From Streptomyces hawaiiensis (GTDB lineage: Bacteria; Actinomycetota; Actinomycetes; Streptomycetales; Streptomycetaceae): 64,000 nucleotides of DNA. Under the pieces are notes generated by a model. That model did no database searches. It worked only from the letters and a program-made list of their open reading frames with translations, and was not told where the DNA came from. The stretch is from the NCBI RefSeq assembly GCF_004803895.1, contig NZ_CP021978.1:5766001-5830000 (forward strand), read 5' to 3'. The translations under genes and the position numbers were made by a program. Within the stretch, counting starts at the first letter, position 1; each line of letters opens with the position of its first letter. Below are positions 17,215 through 26,632 of the stretch, one piece after another.

Positions 17215-18933
17215 ATGGCCAGGGAATTCCAACGCGGCCACAAGGCCAGGATCAGTGACCTCACCGCGGGCACCGATCTGTACGTAGGTGTACAGATCGC
17301 CGGCCCCGGGTTGAGCTTCGACATCAGCTGCTTCGGCCTCGACGTCGACGAACGGCTCTCGGACGACCGGTACTTCGTCTTCTTCAACCAGCCGAAGTCC
17401 CCCGAGGAGTCCATTCAGCTCCTGGGCGCCCAGGCGGGCGACACGGAGTCCTTCCGGGTGACGCTCGACCGGATCCCCTCGCAGATCCAGAAGCTGTCCT
17501 TCACGGCGACGATCGACGGCGCCGGCCAGATGTCGCAGATCGCCTCCGGCTACATCCGCATCGTCGCGGGCGGCGAGGAGGTGGCGCGCTACTCCTTCAA
17601 CGGCTCGGAGTTCTCCACCGAACGGGCCGTGATGCTGGGCGACTTCTACCTCAAGGACGTCTGGCGGTTCGCCGCCGTCGGGCAGGGCTTCGACGGCGGT
17701 CTGGACGCGCTGCTGCAGAACTTCGGCGGTGAGGTGGCCGAAGAGGAGGCGCCCGCCCCCGCCCCCGCCCCCGCCCCGCAGCAGCCGCAGGCCGGCGCAG
17801 CCCCGGGCTTCGCCCCGCCCGCGTTCGGAGTCCCCGGAACTCCGGAAGCAGCCCCGGCCCCCGCGCCGGCGGCGCCTGCGGCTCCCGCGCCCCAGCCCGC
17901 CGCGCAGGGCTTCGCGCCCCCGCCCGGCCCCACCCCGCCGCCGGCCCCGGCGCCCACGCCCCAGGTGCATGCCGCCCCGACCATCGTCGCGCCCCTGAAC
18001 ACCCCGCCCGGTGGCTCACCGGTGCCGCCCCCGGCCCCGGCACCCGCGCCGTACGGCCAGCCGGGTCAGCAGCCGGCGCCGTACGGCCAGGTCCCCGGTC
18101 AGACGGCCCCGCCGCCTCCTGGTTACGGCCAGCCCCAGGCGCCCCACACCCCGGCCCCGCCGCCCGGTTACGGCGAGCCCACGCCGCCCCCGGGCTACGG
18201 CCAGCAGCAGCCGCCGTTCGGGCAGGCCCCTTACGGAGCTCCGCAGGGCGTCCCTCAAGGCGCCCCCCAGGGCCCCGGTGTGTCCGCCGCGCTCCAGCAG
18301 TTCAAGGAGACGCCGACAGGGCAGCGCTGGACCCAGCAGAACAAGAAGCTGGTCCGCGTCGACCTCGGCATCGGCGGACAGCCCGTGCTGGCACGGCAGG
18401 GCAGCATGGTGCTCTACCAGGGCAAGGTCGACTTCAGCTACAAGGGCGCCGGCTTCTCCGGCCGGATCGTGGGCAACGCCACCGGCCAGGAGATGCAGCT
18501 GATGCGCTGTACCGGCCAGGGGCAGGTGTTCCTCGCCGAGAACTCGACGATGCTGCACCCCCTCGAGCTCCAGGGCGACGCCGTGTGTGTCTCCGCCGAG
18601 AACGTCCTCGCGTTCGACGAGAGCCTCCAGTACGAGGTCCGCCGTATCGAGGGCCACGGCATCCCCGGCGGCGCGCTGTTCACCATGCAGTTCCAGGGCA
18701 CCGGCACGATCGTCGTGAAGACGCACGGCACGCCCGTGGTGCTGCCTGTCACGCCCACCACGTTCGCCGACTGCAACGCCGTGGTCGCCTGGTCGGCCGC
18801 CGCCCAGGTCGTCGTCTCCAGCCAGGTGCGGATGCGCCGCAACGCCTACCCCGGGGACACCGGGGAGAGCGTCAACCTCCAGTTCCGGGGAGCGCCCGGC
18901 AACTTCATCGTCGTCCAGCCGTACGAGGTCTGA
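17215..18933 (+). CDS. TerD-domain protein fused to an AIM24-like domain
   Basis: A 572-residue protein. Residues 1-180 form a TerD domain (calcium-binding tellurite/stress family) with the characteristic FDISCFGLD and DRYFVFFNQP segments. Residues about 180-355 are a proline/alanine/glycine/glutamine-rich linker with PGYGQ-type repeats. Residues about 356-572 are an AIM24-like beta-rich domain. It heads three adjacent genes with homologous C-terminal domains, separated by 11 and 16 bases, which should form one operon. The linker suggests the two domains work at a distance, possibly tethering stress complexes; the function is unknown. Confidence 0.9.
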   Translation: MAREFQRGHKARISDLTAGTDLYVGVQIAGPGLSFDISCFGLDVDERLSDDRYFVFFNQPKSPEESIQLLGAQAGDTESFRVTLDRIPSQIQKLSFTATIDGAGQMSQIASGYIRIVAGGEEVARYSFNGSEFSTERAVMLGDFYLKDVWRFAAVGQGFDGGLDALLQNFGGEVAEEEAPAPAPAPAPQQPQAGAAPGFAPPAFGVPGTPEAAPAPAPAAPAAPAPQPAAQGFAPPPGPTPPPAPAPTPQVHAAPTIVAPLNTPPGGSPVPPPAPAPAPYGQPGQQPAPYGQVPGQTAPPPPGYGQPQAPHTPAPPPGYGEPTPPPGYGQQQPPFGQAPYGAPQGVPQGAPQGPGVSAALQQFKETPTGQRWTQQNKKLVRVDLGIGGQPVLARQGSMVLYQGKVDFSYKGAGFSGRIVGNATGQEMQLMRCTGQGQVFLAENSTMLHPLELQGDAVCVSAENVLAFDESLQYEVRRIEGHGIPGGALFTMQFQGTGTIVVKTHGTPVVLPVTPTTFADCNAVVAWSAAAQVVVSSQVRMRRNAYPGDTGESVNLQFRGAPGNFIVVQPYEV

Positions 18934-18944
18934 GGGAGCCCGTC

Positions 18945-19625
18945 ATGACACAGCAGCTCGCGGGCCATGCCCCCGCACCCGTCACGGTCCGCATGGAGAA
19001 CCACGGCAACCACATGCTGAAGGTCGCCATGCAGACGGGGAACGACCTCCTCGCGCGCGTGGGGTCGATGGTCGCCTACGAAGGGTTCGTGCAGTACGAG
19101 CCCAACCCGCCGGCCGTCCGCCAGATCGCCAAGGACTGGCTCACCGGCGAGGGCGCGCCCCTGATGAAGTGTTCCGGCGACGGCCTGCTCTACCTTGCCG
19201 ACTACGGGGCGAACGTCGTCGTCATCAACCTCAACGGCGACGGCATCTCCGTCAACGCCACCAACCTGCTCGCCTTCGACGCCCACCTGACGTGGGGCGT
19301 GGAGCGGGTCAAGGGCCTGGCGAAGTTCGCCGGGCAGGGCCTGTGGAACACCAAGATCTCCGGACAGGGCTGGGTCGCGCTGACCTCCCGGGGCAAGCCG
19401 ATCGTCGTCGACTGCGGAGGCGGTGAGGACGAGACATACGTCGACCCCGACGCGCTCGTCGCCTGGTCCCCGAACCTCAAGGTGAAGGGCAAGCGCAGCT
19501 TCCGGGCCCAGTCGCTGATCGGCCGCGGCAGCGGCGAGGCCTACCAGATGGCCTTCTCCGGTCAGGGCATCGTCGTCGTCCAGCCCAGCGAGGACAGCAC
19601 CGACCGCCTCCGGGCCCGGGGCTGA
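18945..19625 (+). CDS. AIM24-family protein (second of three)
   Basis: This 226-residue protein consists essentially of one AIM24-like domain: ARVGSMVAYEGFVQYE, LMKCSGDGLLYLADYG, then a terminal GQGIVVVQPSE. It resembles the C-terminal part of the upstream TerD fusion and the downstream protein but is clearly divergent from both. Its start follows the previous stop by 11 bases. AIM24 domains are named after a yeast mitochondrial protein; in bacteria they are linked to the Ter stress network, role undefined. Confidence 0.88.
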   Translation: MTQQLAGHAPAPVTVRMENHGNHMLKVAMQTGNDLLARVGSMVAYEGFVQYEPNPPAVRQIAKDWLTGEGAPLMKCSGDGLLYLADYGANVVVINLNGDGISVNATNLLAFDAHLTWGVERVKGLAKFAGQGLWNTKISGQGWVALTSRGKPIVVDCGGGEDETYVDPDALVAWSPNLKVKGKRSFRAQSLIGRGSGEAYQMAFSGQGIVVVQPSEDSTDRLRARG

Positions 19626-19641
19626 GGGGGAGCCAGAAGCC

Positions 19642-20397
19642 ATGCAAAGCCCGATTTTCGCCTACAACGAGCAGCAGACCCAGGAGCGCTGGAGTCTGCA
19701 GAACAAGCAGATGCTGCGCGTCACCCTGGAGGGCCACGACGACATCCTGGCCCGCAAGGGCACCATGGTCGCCTACCAGGGCCTCGTCGAGTTCGACGCC
19801 GAGTACCAGGCCAACGACCAGGCACGCGCGCGTGCGCACACCGGTGAGGGACTCGACCTGATGCGCTGCCACGGGCAGGGCACGGTCTACCTCGCCAACC
19901 TCAAGCAGCACGTCCACGTCATGGAGGTGGACCAGGACGGCCTCACCGTCGACAGCAGCTACGTGCTGGCGATGGACTCCTCGCTGCACCACGAGGTCAT
20001 CGCCGTGGACAGCCTGTACGGCATCTCCGGCTCCGGGAAGTACCAGCTCAACATCACGGGCCGGGGCAAGGTCGCTCTGATGACCTCGGGGATGCCGCTG
20101 CTGCTGCATGTGACGCCGGACAAGTACGTCAACTGCGACGCCGACGCGATCGTCGCCTGGTCGACGAGCCTGCGGGTGCAGATGCAGGCCCAGACGCACT
20201 CCTCCGGGGTGTGGCGGCGCCGCGGCAGCACCGGCGAGGGCTGGGAGCTGAGCTTCATGGGCACCGGCTTCGCGCTGGTCCAGCCCAGCGAGCTGCTGCC
20301 TCCGCAGAACGCCCAGATCGGCTCGGGCCTGTCCGCCCAGTACGGCATGGGCCAGCAGGGGGCGCGCGGGCAGAACCAGGGCAACGTCTGGAGCTGA
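19642..20397 (+). CDS. AIM24-family protein (third of three)
   Basis: A 251-residue AIM24-like protein starting with NEQQTQERWSLQNKQMLRV, very similar to the QRWTQQNKKLVRVDL opening of the AIM24 part of the first gene. Conserved features are ILARKGTMVAYQG, LMRCHGQGTVYLA and FALVQPSE. The C-terminal 30 residues are glycine/glutamine-rich. It ends the TerD-AIM24-AIM24 cluster in front of a bidirectional terminator. Confidence 0.88.
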   Translation: MQSPIFAYNEQQTQERWSLQNKQMLRVTLEGHDDILARKGTMVAYQGLVEFDAEYQANDQARARAHTGEGLDLMRCHGQGTVYLANLKQHVHVMEVDQDGLTVDSSYVLAMDSSLHHEVIAVDSLYGISGSGKYQLNITGRGKVALMTSGMPLLLHVTPDKYVNCDADAIVAWSTSLRVQMQAQTHSSGVWRRRGSTGEGWELSFMGTGFALVQPSELLPPQNAQIGSGLSAQYGMGQQGARGQNQGNVWS

Positions 20398-20520
20398 GCG
20401 TTCCGCGGGTTCGGCGGACGGTCTTCGGGGGTTGCGGGCCGGCTCTGGCTGCGAGCCGTACGTGGCTGGTCGCGCAGTCCTCGCGCCCTTGAGGGGGCGC
20501 GGCCCGCCGTCAGGACCGGA

Positions 20521-20557
20521 TGTAAGGGGCGGCCGTCAGAAGCGGTCGCCCCTTACA
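20521..20557. terminator. Bidirectional terminator between AIM24 and Nudix genes
   Basis: A 15-bp stem with one G-T type mismatch (TGTAAGGGGCGGCCG against CGGTCGCCCCTTACA) and a 7-base loop, between convergent genes. Confidence 0.75.
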
Positions 20558-20564
20558 CACGCCT

Positions 20565-21092
20565 TCAGGCCCCGAGTCTCGCCCGCGTCGCCCGCAGCAG
20601 CCGGACGACCGACTCGTCGGCCACCTCCGGAACCTCGTCGTAGCCGAACCAGCGCACGTCGAGTGACTCGTCGCTGATCGCGTGCGCGGCGTCCGGCGGT
20701 GCCACGACCGCGTACTGGACGTCGAAGTGGCAGTGGCACGGCGGCGGGATCGGATGCCGGTCCAGGCGCACCGGGCCGCCGGGCAGCAGGGAGAGCCCCG
20801 GCACGCCGGACTCCTCCGTCGCCTCACGCAAGGCCGCTTCCGCCAGGGAGGCGTCGCCCGGCTCGCAGTGGCCGCCCATCTGCAGCCACATCCGCAGCTT
20901 CCTGTGCAGTGTGAGCAGCACCCGGCCGCCCTCGGGGTCGATCACCAGCGCGCTCGCCGTGATGTGCCCCGCGTGGCAGGCCTTCCACAAGCCGTCCGGG
21001 TGCTCCGCCAGATGGTCGAGATAGGCCTGGCGGAGGTCCGTCTGGTCCTCGTACCCCTTCAGTACGAGGACCGCGTCGTCGTACAGGCTCAC
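20565..21092 (-). CDS. Nudix hydrolase
   Basis: A 175-residue Nudix-fold protein with a GGHCEPGD...REATEESG box; it has Asp where the first box Glu is usual and one extra residue. The substrate cannot be told. The GTG start overlaps the stop of the upstream DUF2342 gene by four bases (GTGA), so the two are translationally coupled. Confidence 0.85.
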   Translation of the reverse strand: MSLYDDAVLVLKGYEDQTDLRQAYLDHLAEHPDGLWKACHAGHITASALVIDPEGGRVLLTLHRKLRMWLQMGGHCEPGDASLAEAALREATEESGVPGLSLLPGGPVRLDRHPIPPPCHCHFDVQYAVVAPPDAAHAISDESLDVRWFGYDEVPEVADESVVRLLRATRARLGA

Positions 21093-22549
21093 CCGGCGTC
21101 GTCGCCCTTGTTCTTGTCCTCGCCCTCGTCCTTCTTCTTCAGGTCGGGCTTGTCCGCCGCCTCGCCGAGCATCTTGTCCAGCTCGGAGAAGTCGATCTGC
21201 TCGCGGTGCACGAAGCCGTCCGGGTCGTCCAGGTCGGTCGCCGTCGGCAGCATGTCCGGGTGGTGCCACAGGGCGTCCCGGCCGTCGACGCCGCGCGCGT
21301 CCGTGAGCGAGGCCCACAGACGGGAGGCGTCCCGCAGGCGGCGCGGGCGCAGCTCCAGGCCGATCAGCGTGGCGAACGTCTGCTCGGCCGGACCGCCCGA
21401 GGCGCGGCGGCGGCGCAGCGTCTCGCGCAGGGCGTCGGCGGACGCCAGGCGGGGTTTCGCGGCGGCGTGGACCACCGCGTCCACCCAGCCCTCCACGAGC
21501 GCCAGAGCCGTCTCCAGACGGGCCAGGGCGGTCTTCTGCTCGGGCGTGTCCTCCGGCTGGAACATGCCCTGCTGGAGGGCCTCCTGCAGCTGTTCCGGGT
21601 TCTGCGGGTCGAACTGGCCGACCACGTCCTCCAGCTTGGCCGTGTCGACCTTGATCCCGCGCGCGTAGCCGTCGACCGCACCGAACAGATGCGAGCGCAG
21701 CCACGGCACGTGCGCGAAGAGGCGCTGGTGGGCGGCCTCGCGCAGGGCGAGGTACAGCCGCACCTCCTCCTGGGGGACGCTCAGGTCCTTGCCGAACGTT
21801 TCGATGTTCACCGGCAGCAGCGCGGCCTTGCCGGCCGGGCCGAGCGGCAGTCCGATGTCGGACGAGCCGACGACCTCGCCGGCGAGCACGCCGACGGCCT
21901 GGCCGATCTGCGTGCCGAACATGGCGCCGCCCATGGAGCGCATCATGCCGATCAGCGGGCCGGCCATGGCCTGCATCTCCTCCGGCAGGACGTCGCCCAT
22001 GGCGGTGCCGACGCGCTCGGCGACCGGGTCGACGAGCTCCTTCCAGGCGGGCAGGGTGGCCTCGACCCACTCCGCGCGGCTCCAGGCCACCGCGGAGGCG
22101 GCGCCGGAGGGCAGGGACGTGGCATCGTCGAGCCACAGGTCGGCGAGGCGGACGGCTTCCTCGACGCCCTTGCGGTCGGTGGGGCCGACGCTGGCGTCCT
22201 TGGTGCCGTCAGGGCTGCCCTGGGAGACCGTCTGGCGGGCGATCTGCTTGGCCATGTCCCAGTTCACCGGGCCGCCCTCGTAGGAGAGCATCTGGCCGAG
22301 TTGCTGGAACGCGGCGCCCAGGTCGGTGGGGTTCAGCGACCCGAACATGGCTGCGAACGGATTGTCCGCACCGGGGCCGCCGGGGCCGCCAGGGCCTCCG
22401 CCGAAGCCTCCGGCTCCGGGCAGGCCGCCGAAACCGAACGGGTTGGCCGGTCCCTGACCACCACCGCTCTCCTGGTCCTTCTTCTTGCCCTCGTCGCCGT
22501 CGTCCGGCTCCTCCGGCGGAAGGCCGAATCCGAATGGGGTGTCACTCAC
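21089..22549 (-). CDS. Zinc-dependent metalloprotease family protein (DUF2342)
   Basis: A 486-residue actinobacterial protein. The N-terminus (to about residue 80) is acidic then glycine/proline-rich; the body holds the DUF2342 pattern with REAAHQRLFAHVPWL and a GWVDAVVHAA helix. Family members are annotated as zinc-dependent metalloproteases although the HxxxH-type site differs from standard families. The GTG start (SDTPFGFG) is chosen over upstream codons since it begins the conserved region. It forms an operon with the Nudix gene and is divergent from an SDR-type gene. Confidence 0.83.
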   Translation of the reverse strand: MSDTPFGFGLPPEEPDDGDEGKKKDQESGGGQGPANPFGFGGLPGAGGFGGGPGGPGGPGADNPFAAMFGSLNPTDLGAAFQQLGQMLSYEGGPVNWDMAKQIARQTVSQGSPDGTKDASVGPTDRKGVEEAVRLADLWLDDATSLPSGAASAVAWSRAEWVEATLPAWKELVDPVAERVGTAMGDVLPEEMQAMAGPLIGMMRSMGGAMFGTQIGQAVGVLAGEVVGSSDIGLPLGPAGKAALLPVNIETFGKDLSVPQEEVRLYLALREAAHQRLFAHVPWLRSHLFGAVDGYARGIKVDTAKLEDVVGQFDPQNPEQLQEALQQGMFQPEDTPEQKTALARLETALALVEGWVDAVVHAAAKPRLASADALRETLRRRRASGGPAEQTFATLIGLELRPRRLRDASRLWASLTDARGVDGRDALWHHPDMLPTATDLDDPDGFVHREQIDFSELDKMLGEAADKPDLKKKDEGEDKNKGDDAG

Positions 22550-22741
22550 GGGATTCCTCGGCTGGTAGGGCCGCCGGTTCTTTCCGGCGGCACGGCTGCC
22601 CGACAACACCACCCAGCGTAGACACCTGGGGCGGATCGGGCCTCGGTGCTTCGCCGACTGACGGCCTGCGGCAGGATGGATGCCACCTGGTACGCACGCG
22701 TCGGACGCGCTCGTACTGAAGACAACCGCTGGAGACGCCCG

Positions 22742-23863
22742 GTGAGTTCCCCAGATCCGCAGGTTCGCGCAGCGCGAAACCAGTCAACCAGTTCCGCGAG
22801 TCCCGCGCCGCGCGGACCCGTCGTCGCGGTCACCGGCGCCGCGTACGGCGTAGGAGCCCTGCTCACCGAGCAGCTCGCCGCATCCGACGAGGTCAAGCAG
22901 GTCGTGGCCATCGACGAGCGGCGCGGCGAGTGCGCGGCGGCCCAGTGGCACATTCTGGACGTACGGGATCCGGCCATCGCGGACAAGCTGCGCGGGGCCG
23001 ACGTGGTGGTGCACCTGGCGCTGGATCTCGACTTGGAGACCGACGCCGCCGCCCGAACGGCCTACAACGTGCGAGGGACGCAGACCGTCCTGACGGCGGC
23101 CGCGGCGGCCGGAGTGCACCGGGTCGTGCTCTGCACCTCGGCGATGGTCTACGGGGCACTGCCCGACAACGAGCTGCCGCTGTCCGAGGACGCCGAGCTG
23201 CGTGCCACGGCCGAGGCGACCGGCGTCGGCGATCTGCTGGAGATCGAACGGCTGGCGCGGCGCGCGCCCCGGGCGCACCCGGGGCTCAATGTGACGGTGG
23301 TACGGCCGGCGGTGCTGGTGGGCGGCACGGACACCGCGCTGACCAGGTACTTCGAATCTCCCCGGCTCCTCGTCGTCGCCGGGTCGCGGCCCGCGTGGCA
23401 GTTCTGCCACGTGGAGGACCTGTGCAGTGCGCTGGAGTACGCCGTCCTGGAGAAGGTCGACGGGGAACTGACCGTCGGGTGCGACGGCTGGCTGGAGCAG
23501 GAGGAGGTCGAGGAGCTCAGCGGAATCCGCCGGATGGAGCTGCCGTCGGCGGTCGCGCTGGGTGCGGCGGCGCGGCTGCACCGGATCGGGCTCACGCCGT
23601 CCCCGGCCGGAGACCTGGCGTACACGATGTACCCCTGGGTGGTGAGCGGCAGCCGGCTGCACGACGCCGGATGGCGGCCGCAGTACACCAACGAGGAGGT
23701 GCTGGCGCAACTCCTGGGGGAGGTCTCCGGCCGGCACACGGTCGCCGGGCGGCGGCTGGGCCGCAAGGACGCGACGGCCGCGGGTGCCGCCGGCGCGACG
23801 GTGGCGCTGCTCGGTGCGGCGGCGGTGGTACGGCGGGCGCGGAAGGCCCGGCGGCGGATCTGA
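22742..23863 (+). CDS. NAD-dependent epimerase/dehydratase-like (extended SDR) protein
   Basis: A 373-residue extended short-chain dehydrogenase. The nucleotide motif is VTGAAYGVGALL (about residue 25), followed by HLALDLD, a CTSAMVYGA strand and the VVRPAVLVGG segment. The usual YxxxK catalytic pair is not evident: MVYG has the tyrosine, but the lysine position reads EIERLARR, so activity may be lost or altered. The C-terminus ends with a short hydrophobic stretch and arginines, possibly a membrane anchor. Start is GTG 22742. Confidence 0.8.
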   Translation: MSSPDPQVRAARNQSTSSASPAPRGPVVAVTGAAYGVGALLTEQLAASDEVKQVVAIDERRGECAAAQWHILDVRDPAIADKLRGADVVVHLALDLDLETDAAARTAYNVRGTQTVLTAAAAAGVHRVVLCTSAMVYGALPDNELPLSEDAELRATAEATGVGDLLEIERLARRAPRAHPGLNVTVVRPAVLVGGTDTALTRYFESPRLLVVAGSRPAWQFCHVEDLCSALEYAVLEKVDGELTVGCDGWLEQEEVEELSGIRRMELPSAVALGAAARLHRIGLTPSPAGDLAYTMYPWVVSGSRLHDAGWRPQYTNEEVLAQLLGEVSGRHTVAGRRLGRKDATAAGAAGATVALLGAAAVVRRARKARRRI

Positions 23864-23956
23864 GGGACGCCCTGTAGGAGACTCCGAACGCGTCCGCGCG
23901 CGTGCCGGTCGATAGCTCTATTCCGTGCTGTCGGTCCTGTGCGGCACGATGGAGGC

Positions 23957-24418
23957 ATGGCAACCACGAACGATCACCCCGGTGAGCAGGCCGCGCAGGA
24001 CCCGATCAAGCTGATCGGGATCCGGGACTCGGACCTCTCCCTGGACGAGGTGTTCCGGGCCGTCGGGGACGACGCGGCCGGGGGCACCGCGCTCTTCGTG
24101 GGAACCGTGCGCAACCACGACGGGGGCGCTGATGTCGAGGAGCTCGGGTATTCGTGCCACCCCAGCGTCGAGACCGAGATGCGGCGGATCGCCGAGAAGG
24201 TCGTCGCCGAGTTCCCGGTGCGGGCCCTGGCGGCCGTGCACCGCGTGGGGGACCTCCGGGTCGGGGACCTGGCCGTGGTCGTCGCAGTCTCCTGCCCGCA
24301 TCGCGGAGAGGCCTTCGAGGCATGCCGGAAGCTGATCGACGACCTGAAGCACGAAGCGCCCATCTGGAAGCACCAGAAGTTCTCCGACGGCACCGAGGAA
24401 TGGGTCGGCGCCTGCTGA
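23957..24418 (+). CDS. moaE: Molybdopterin synthase catalytic subunit MoaE
   Basis: A 153-residue MoaE. Family features are FVGTVRNHDGG, LGYSCHPSVETEMR and the catalytic-lysine strand EAPIWKHQKFSDG. With MoaD it inserts dithiolene sulfur into cyclic pyranopterin monophosphate during molybdenum cofactor synthesis. No other moa genes are seen in the window. A GGAGG Shine-Dalgarno lies right before the ATG. Confidence 0.93.
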   Translation: MATTNDHPGEQAAQDPIKLIGIRDSDLSLDEVFRAVGDDAAGGTALFVGTVRNHDGGADVEELGYSCHPSVETEMRRIAEKVVAEFPVRALAAVHRVGDLRVGDLAVVVAVSCPHRGEAFEACRKLIDDLKHEAPIWKHQKFSDGTEEWVGAC

Positions 24419-24533
24419 TCCGGGAAGCCGCCTTCCGGTTGCGTAACCGCCCCCCTGGCGTGAGCGTTGTCACTGCGGATCGTTAATCTGCTGATCAGTC
24501 AGTTGCGGATGCTCAAAGGGGTTGGAGGTCGGC

Positions 24534-24698
24534 ATGGCGGCGCTCGCCTGGTTGCTGATTCCGCTTGTGGCTGCCATCGGCGCGGGGCTCTGGGGCAGTT
24601 GGGCCAACCGGACCCGAAAGGTCCGTAACGACGGCCCGGAGCTCACCGGCTACGCCCGCTTCTGCGAGGCCATGGAGAAGCCCCGGCCGGGTGCCTGA
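24534..24698 (+). CDS. Small membrane protein, 54 residues
   Basis: A short frame with GGAGG at good distance before the ATG. The product begins AALAWLLIPLVAAIGAGLW, one transmembrane segment (residues 2-21), followed by a basic, soluble tail ending EKPRPGA. Strong third-position GC and its place between moaE and the Lon-like gene support a real gene. Function unknown. Confidence 0.75.
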   Translation: MAALAWLLIPLVAAIGAGLWGSWANRTRKVRNDGPELTGYARFCEAMEKPRPGA

Positions 24699-24799
24699 CG
24701 GTCGAAGACCAGCAGGTCACAGGCTTGGCACAGCGCAGGGCCGCCCCGGGCGGGCGGCCCTGACGGTGCGCTGACAGGACCGTCCCGTACTGTCGAGTC

Positions 24800-25891
24800 A
24801 TGCCACGCCGCACCGCGACGATGCTCGCCTCCACCCTGATGCTGATCGCGCTCCTGTGCGCGGGAGTGTTCATCCCCGTGCCCTATGCGGAGATGTCCCC
24901 GGGGCCGACGGTGAACACGCTGGGCGATCACGACGGTGAGCCGGTGCTGCAGATCACGGGGAAGAAGACCTACGCGACCAATGGCCATCTGAACATGACC
25001 ACGGTCCGGGTCACGAGCGCCGACTACCGAATGAATCTGGTCGAAGCCGTCTACGGCTGGCTCGCCCACGACAACAAGGTCGTACCGCACGAGACGCTCT
25101 ACCCGGACGGCAAGACCGAGGAGCAGTCCACCCAGGAGAACGCCGAGGAGTTCAGCCAGTCCCAGGAGAGCGCCAAGGTCGCCGCCCTGAAGCAGCTGGA
25201 CGTCCCGGTGAAGTCCTGGGTGATCGTCTCGACGGTCGTCAGGGACTCCCCGGCCCAGGGCAAGCTGCACGCGGGGGATGTGATCAAGGCCGTCGACGGT
25301 ACGACGGTGAAGGAGCCGGCCGACGTCGCGAAGCTCGTCACCAAGCACAAGCCGGGCCAGGACGTCCGCTTCACGATCGTGCCGGCCAAGGAGCAGGCCG
25401 CCGCGGAGAAGGAGAAGCGGACGCCGAACAGGACGCAGGACATCACCATGACCACCACGACGTCCGACGACACCGGTGAGAAGCGCGCCATCGTGGGGAT
25501 CTCCGCGGGGACCGACCACACGTTCCCGTTCACCATCGACATCAAGCTCGCCGACGTCGGCGGGCCGAGCGCCGGGCTGATGTTCGCTCTCGGCATCTAC
25601 GACAAGCTCACCCCGGGCAGCCTGACCGGTGGCAGGTTCGTGGCCGGCACCGGCACGATCGACGACGCCGGCAAGGTCGGGCCGATCGGCGGCATCGAGA
25701 TGAAGACCGTGGGCGCGCGGGCCAAGGGCGCCCAGTACTTCCTGACGCCCGCCGACAACTGCGCGGCCGCCGCCAAGGACAGCCCCGACGGCCTCACCCT
25801 CATCAAGGTGGGCACCATCAAGGACGCCCTCGGCGCTCTCGAGGACATCCGCAGCGGCGACACCGCGGATCTGCCGAAGTGCGGTAAGTAG
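24800..25891 (+). CDS. PDZ/Lon-like (S16) membrane-anchored serine protease
   Basis: A 363-residue YlbL-type protein: an N-terminal membrane anchor (residues 7-28), a PDZ domain (about 130-195, containing GKLHAGDVIKAVDG) and a C-terminal Lon proteolytic domain. The catalytic Ser257 lies in VGGPSAGLMF and Lys302 in GGIEMKTVGA. The active site is predicted outside the membrane. Homologues are conserved in actinobacteria beside UPF0182, as here. Confidence 0.92.
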   Translation: MPRRTATMLASTLMLIALLCAGVFIPVPYAEMSPGPTVNTLGDHDGEPVLQITGKKTYATNGHLNMTTVRVTSADYRMNLVEAVYGWLAHDNKVVPHETLYPDGKTEEQSTQENAEEFSQSQESAKVAALKQLDVPVKSWVIVSTVVRDSPAQGKLHAGDVIKAVDGTTVKEPADVAKLVTKHKPGQDVRFTIVPAKEQAAAEKEKRTPNRTQDITMTTTTSDDTGEKRAIVGISAGTDHTFPFTIDIKLADVGGPSAGLMFALGIYDKLTPGSLTGGRFVAGTGTIDDAGKVGPIGGIEMKTVGARAKGAQYFLTPADNCAAAAKDSPDGLTLIKVGTIKDALGALEDIRSGDTADLPKCGK

Positions 25892-25903
25892 CCCAGGGAC
25901 CAA

Positions 25904-25923
25904 GGGCCCGGAAACCCGGGCCC
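25904..25923. terminator. Short bidirectional hairpin
   Basis: An 8-bp GGGCCCGG/CCGGGCCC stem with an AAAC loop lies between the convergent Lon-like and PPA1309 genes. Confidence 0.6.
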
Positions 25924-25938
25924 CGCGGCCCTCCGGGG

Positions 25939-26481
25939 CTACTCCTCGAACGTCGCAGCCAGCCCCTCCGCCAGCCCCGGGACCAGGTCGGAACCGGTCA
26001 GGACCTCGGTGGGGGAGTCCTTCTCGCGCAGCCGCAGGGCCGACTCACGCGTGCCGTCGCGCAGGACCCCGACCGTCATGCGGACCTCCTGGCGGTCCGG
26101 GTGGTCGGCCACCCACTTCGTGAGCGCGGCCTCGCTCAGGCCCTGCGGAACCTGGGCCTCAGCGGACGGCGGCAGCATCAGGCGCTCCACGGCGAGGGCG
26201 CAGCCGACCACCGCGTCGGGCCAGGCGATGGTGGCCAGGAACTCGTCGAGCGGCTTGCCCGTTGGAACTTCGTCCTGCTCGATCGGGGTGAGGCCGGAGT
26301 TCTCCGACTCGTCCCCCAGACCGAGCCGGTCCGCGAGCGAGGGCTGGTCGGCCCGCAGCCGTGCGGTGTCGACGAGGGCGAAAAGGCGGGCTGACTGGTC
26401 CCAGCCGAGGCCGGAGACGTACTCGTCGATCTCGAGAACGGCCCGGGTGAGCGGGTTCGCAGCCATGGGAGTGTTGGACAT
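25939..26481 (-). CDS. PPA1309-family protein, function unknown
   Basis: A 180-residue acidic protein of an actinobacterial family of unknown function. No catalytic motif is seen. Conserved-looking segments are EIDEYVSGLGWDQSARLFALV near the start (given in part) and WPDAVVGCALAVERLM. ATG 26481 is used, with the frame continuing upstream into non-coding sequence. It is divergent from the UPF0182 gene over a 150-base spacer. Confidence 0.8.
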   Translation of the reverse strand: MSNTPMAANPLTRAVLEIDEYVSGLGWDQSARLFALVDTARLRADQPSLADRLGLGDESENSGLTPIEQDEVPTGKPLDEFLATIAWPDAVVGCALAVERLMLPPSAEAQVPQGLSEAALTKWVADHPDRQEVRMTVGVLRDGTRESALRLREKDSPTEVLTGSDLVPGLAEGLAATFEE

Positions 26482-26632
26482 GGTCACAATCCTGCCTCGT
26501 TCCCGGCCGGAATCGGGAACCGAGTAAACGGTGAGTAAGTTGCATAGGTGGGGGCCCACGATCACGGGGGCCACGAACGGTCCGTGAAGACGCGGGCCTG
26601 ACGAATCAACAGCGAACTTCGAGGTGCGCACC

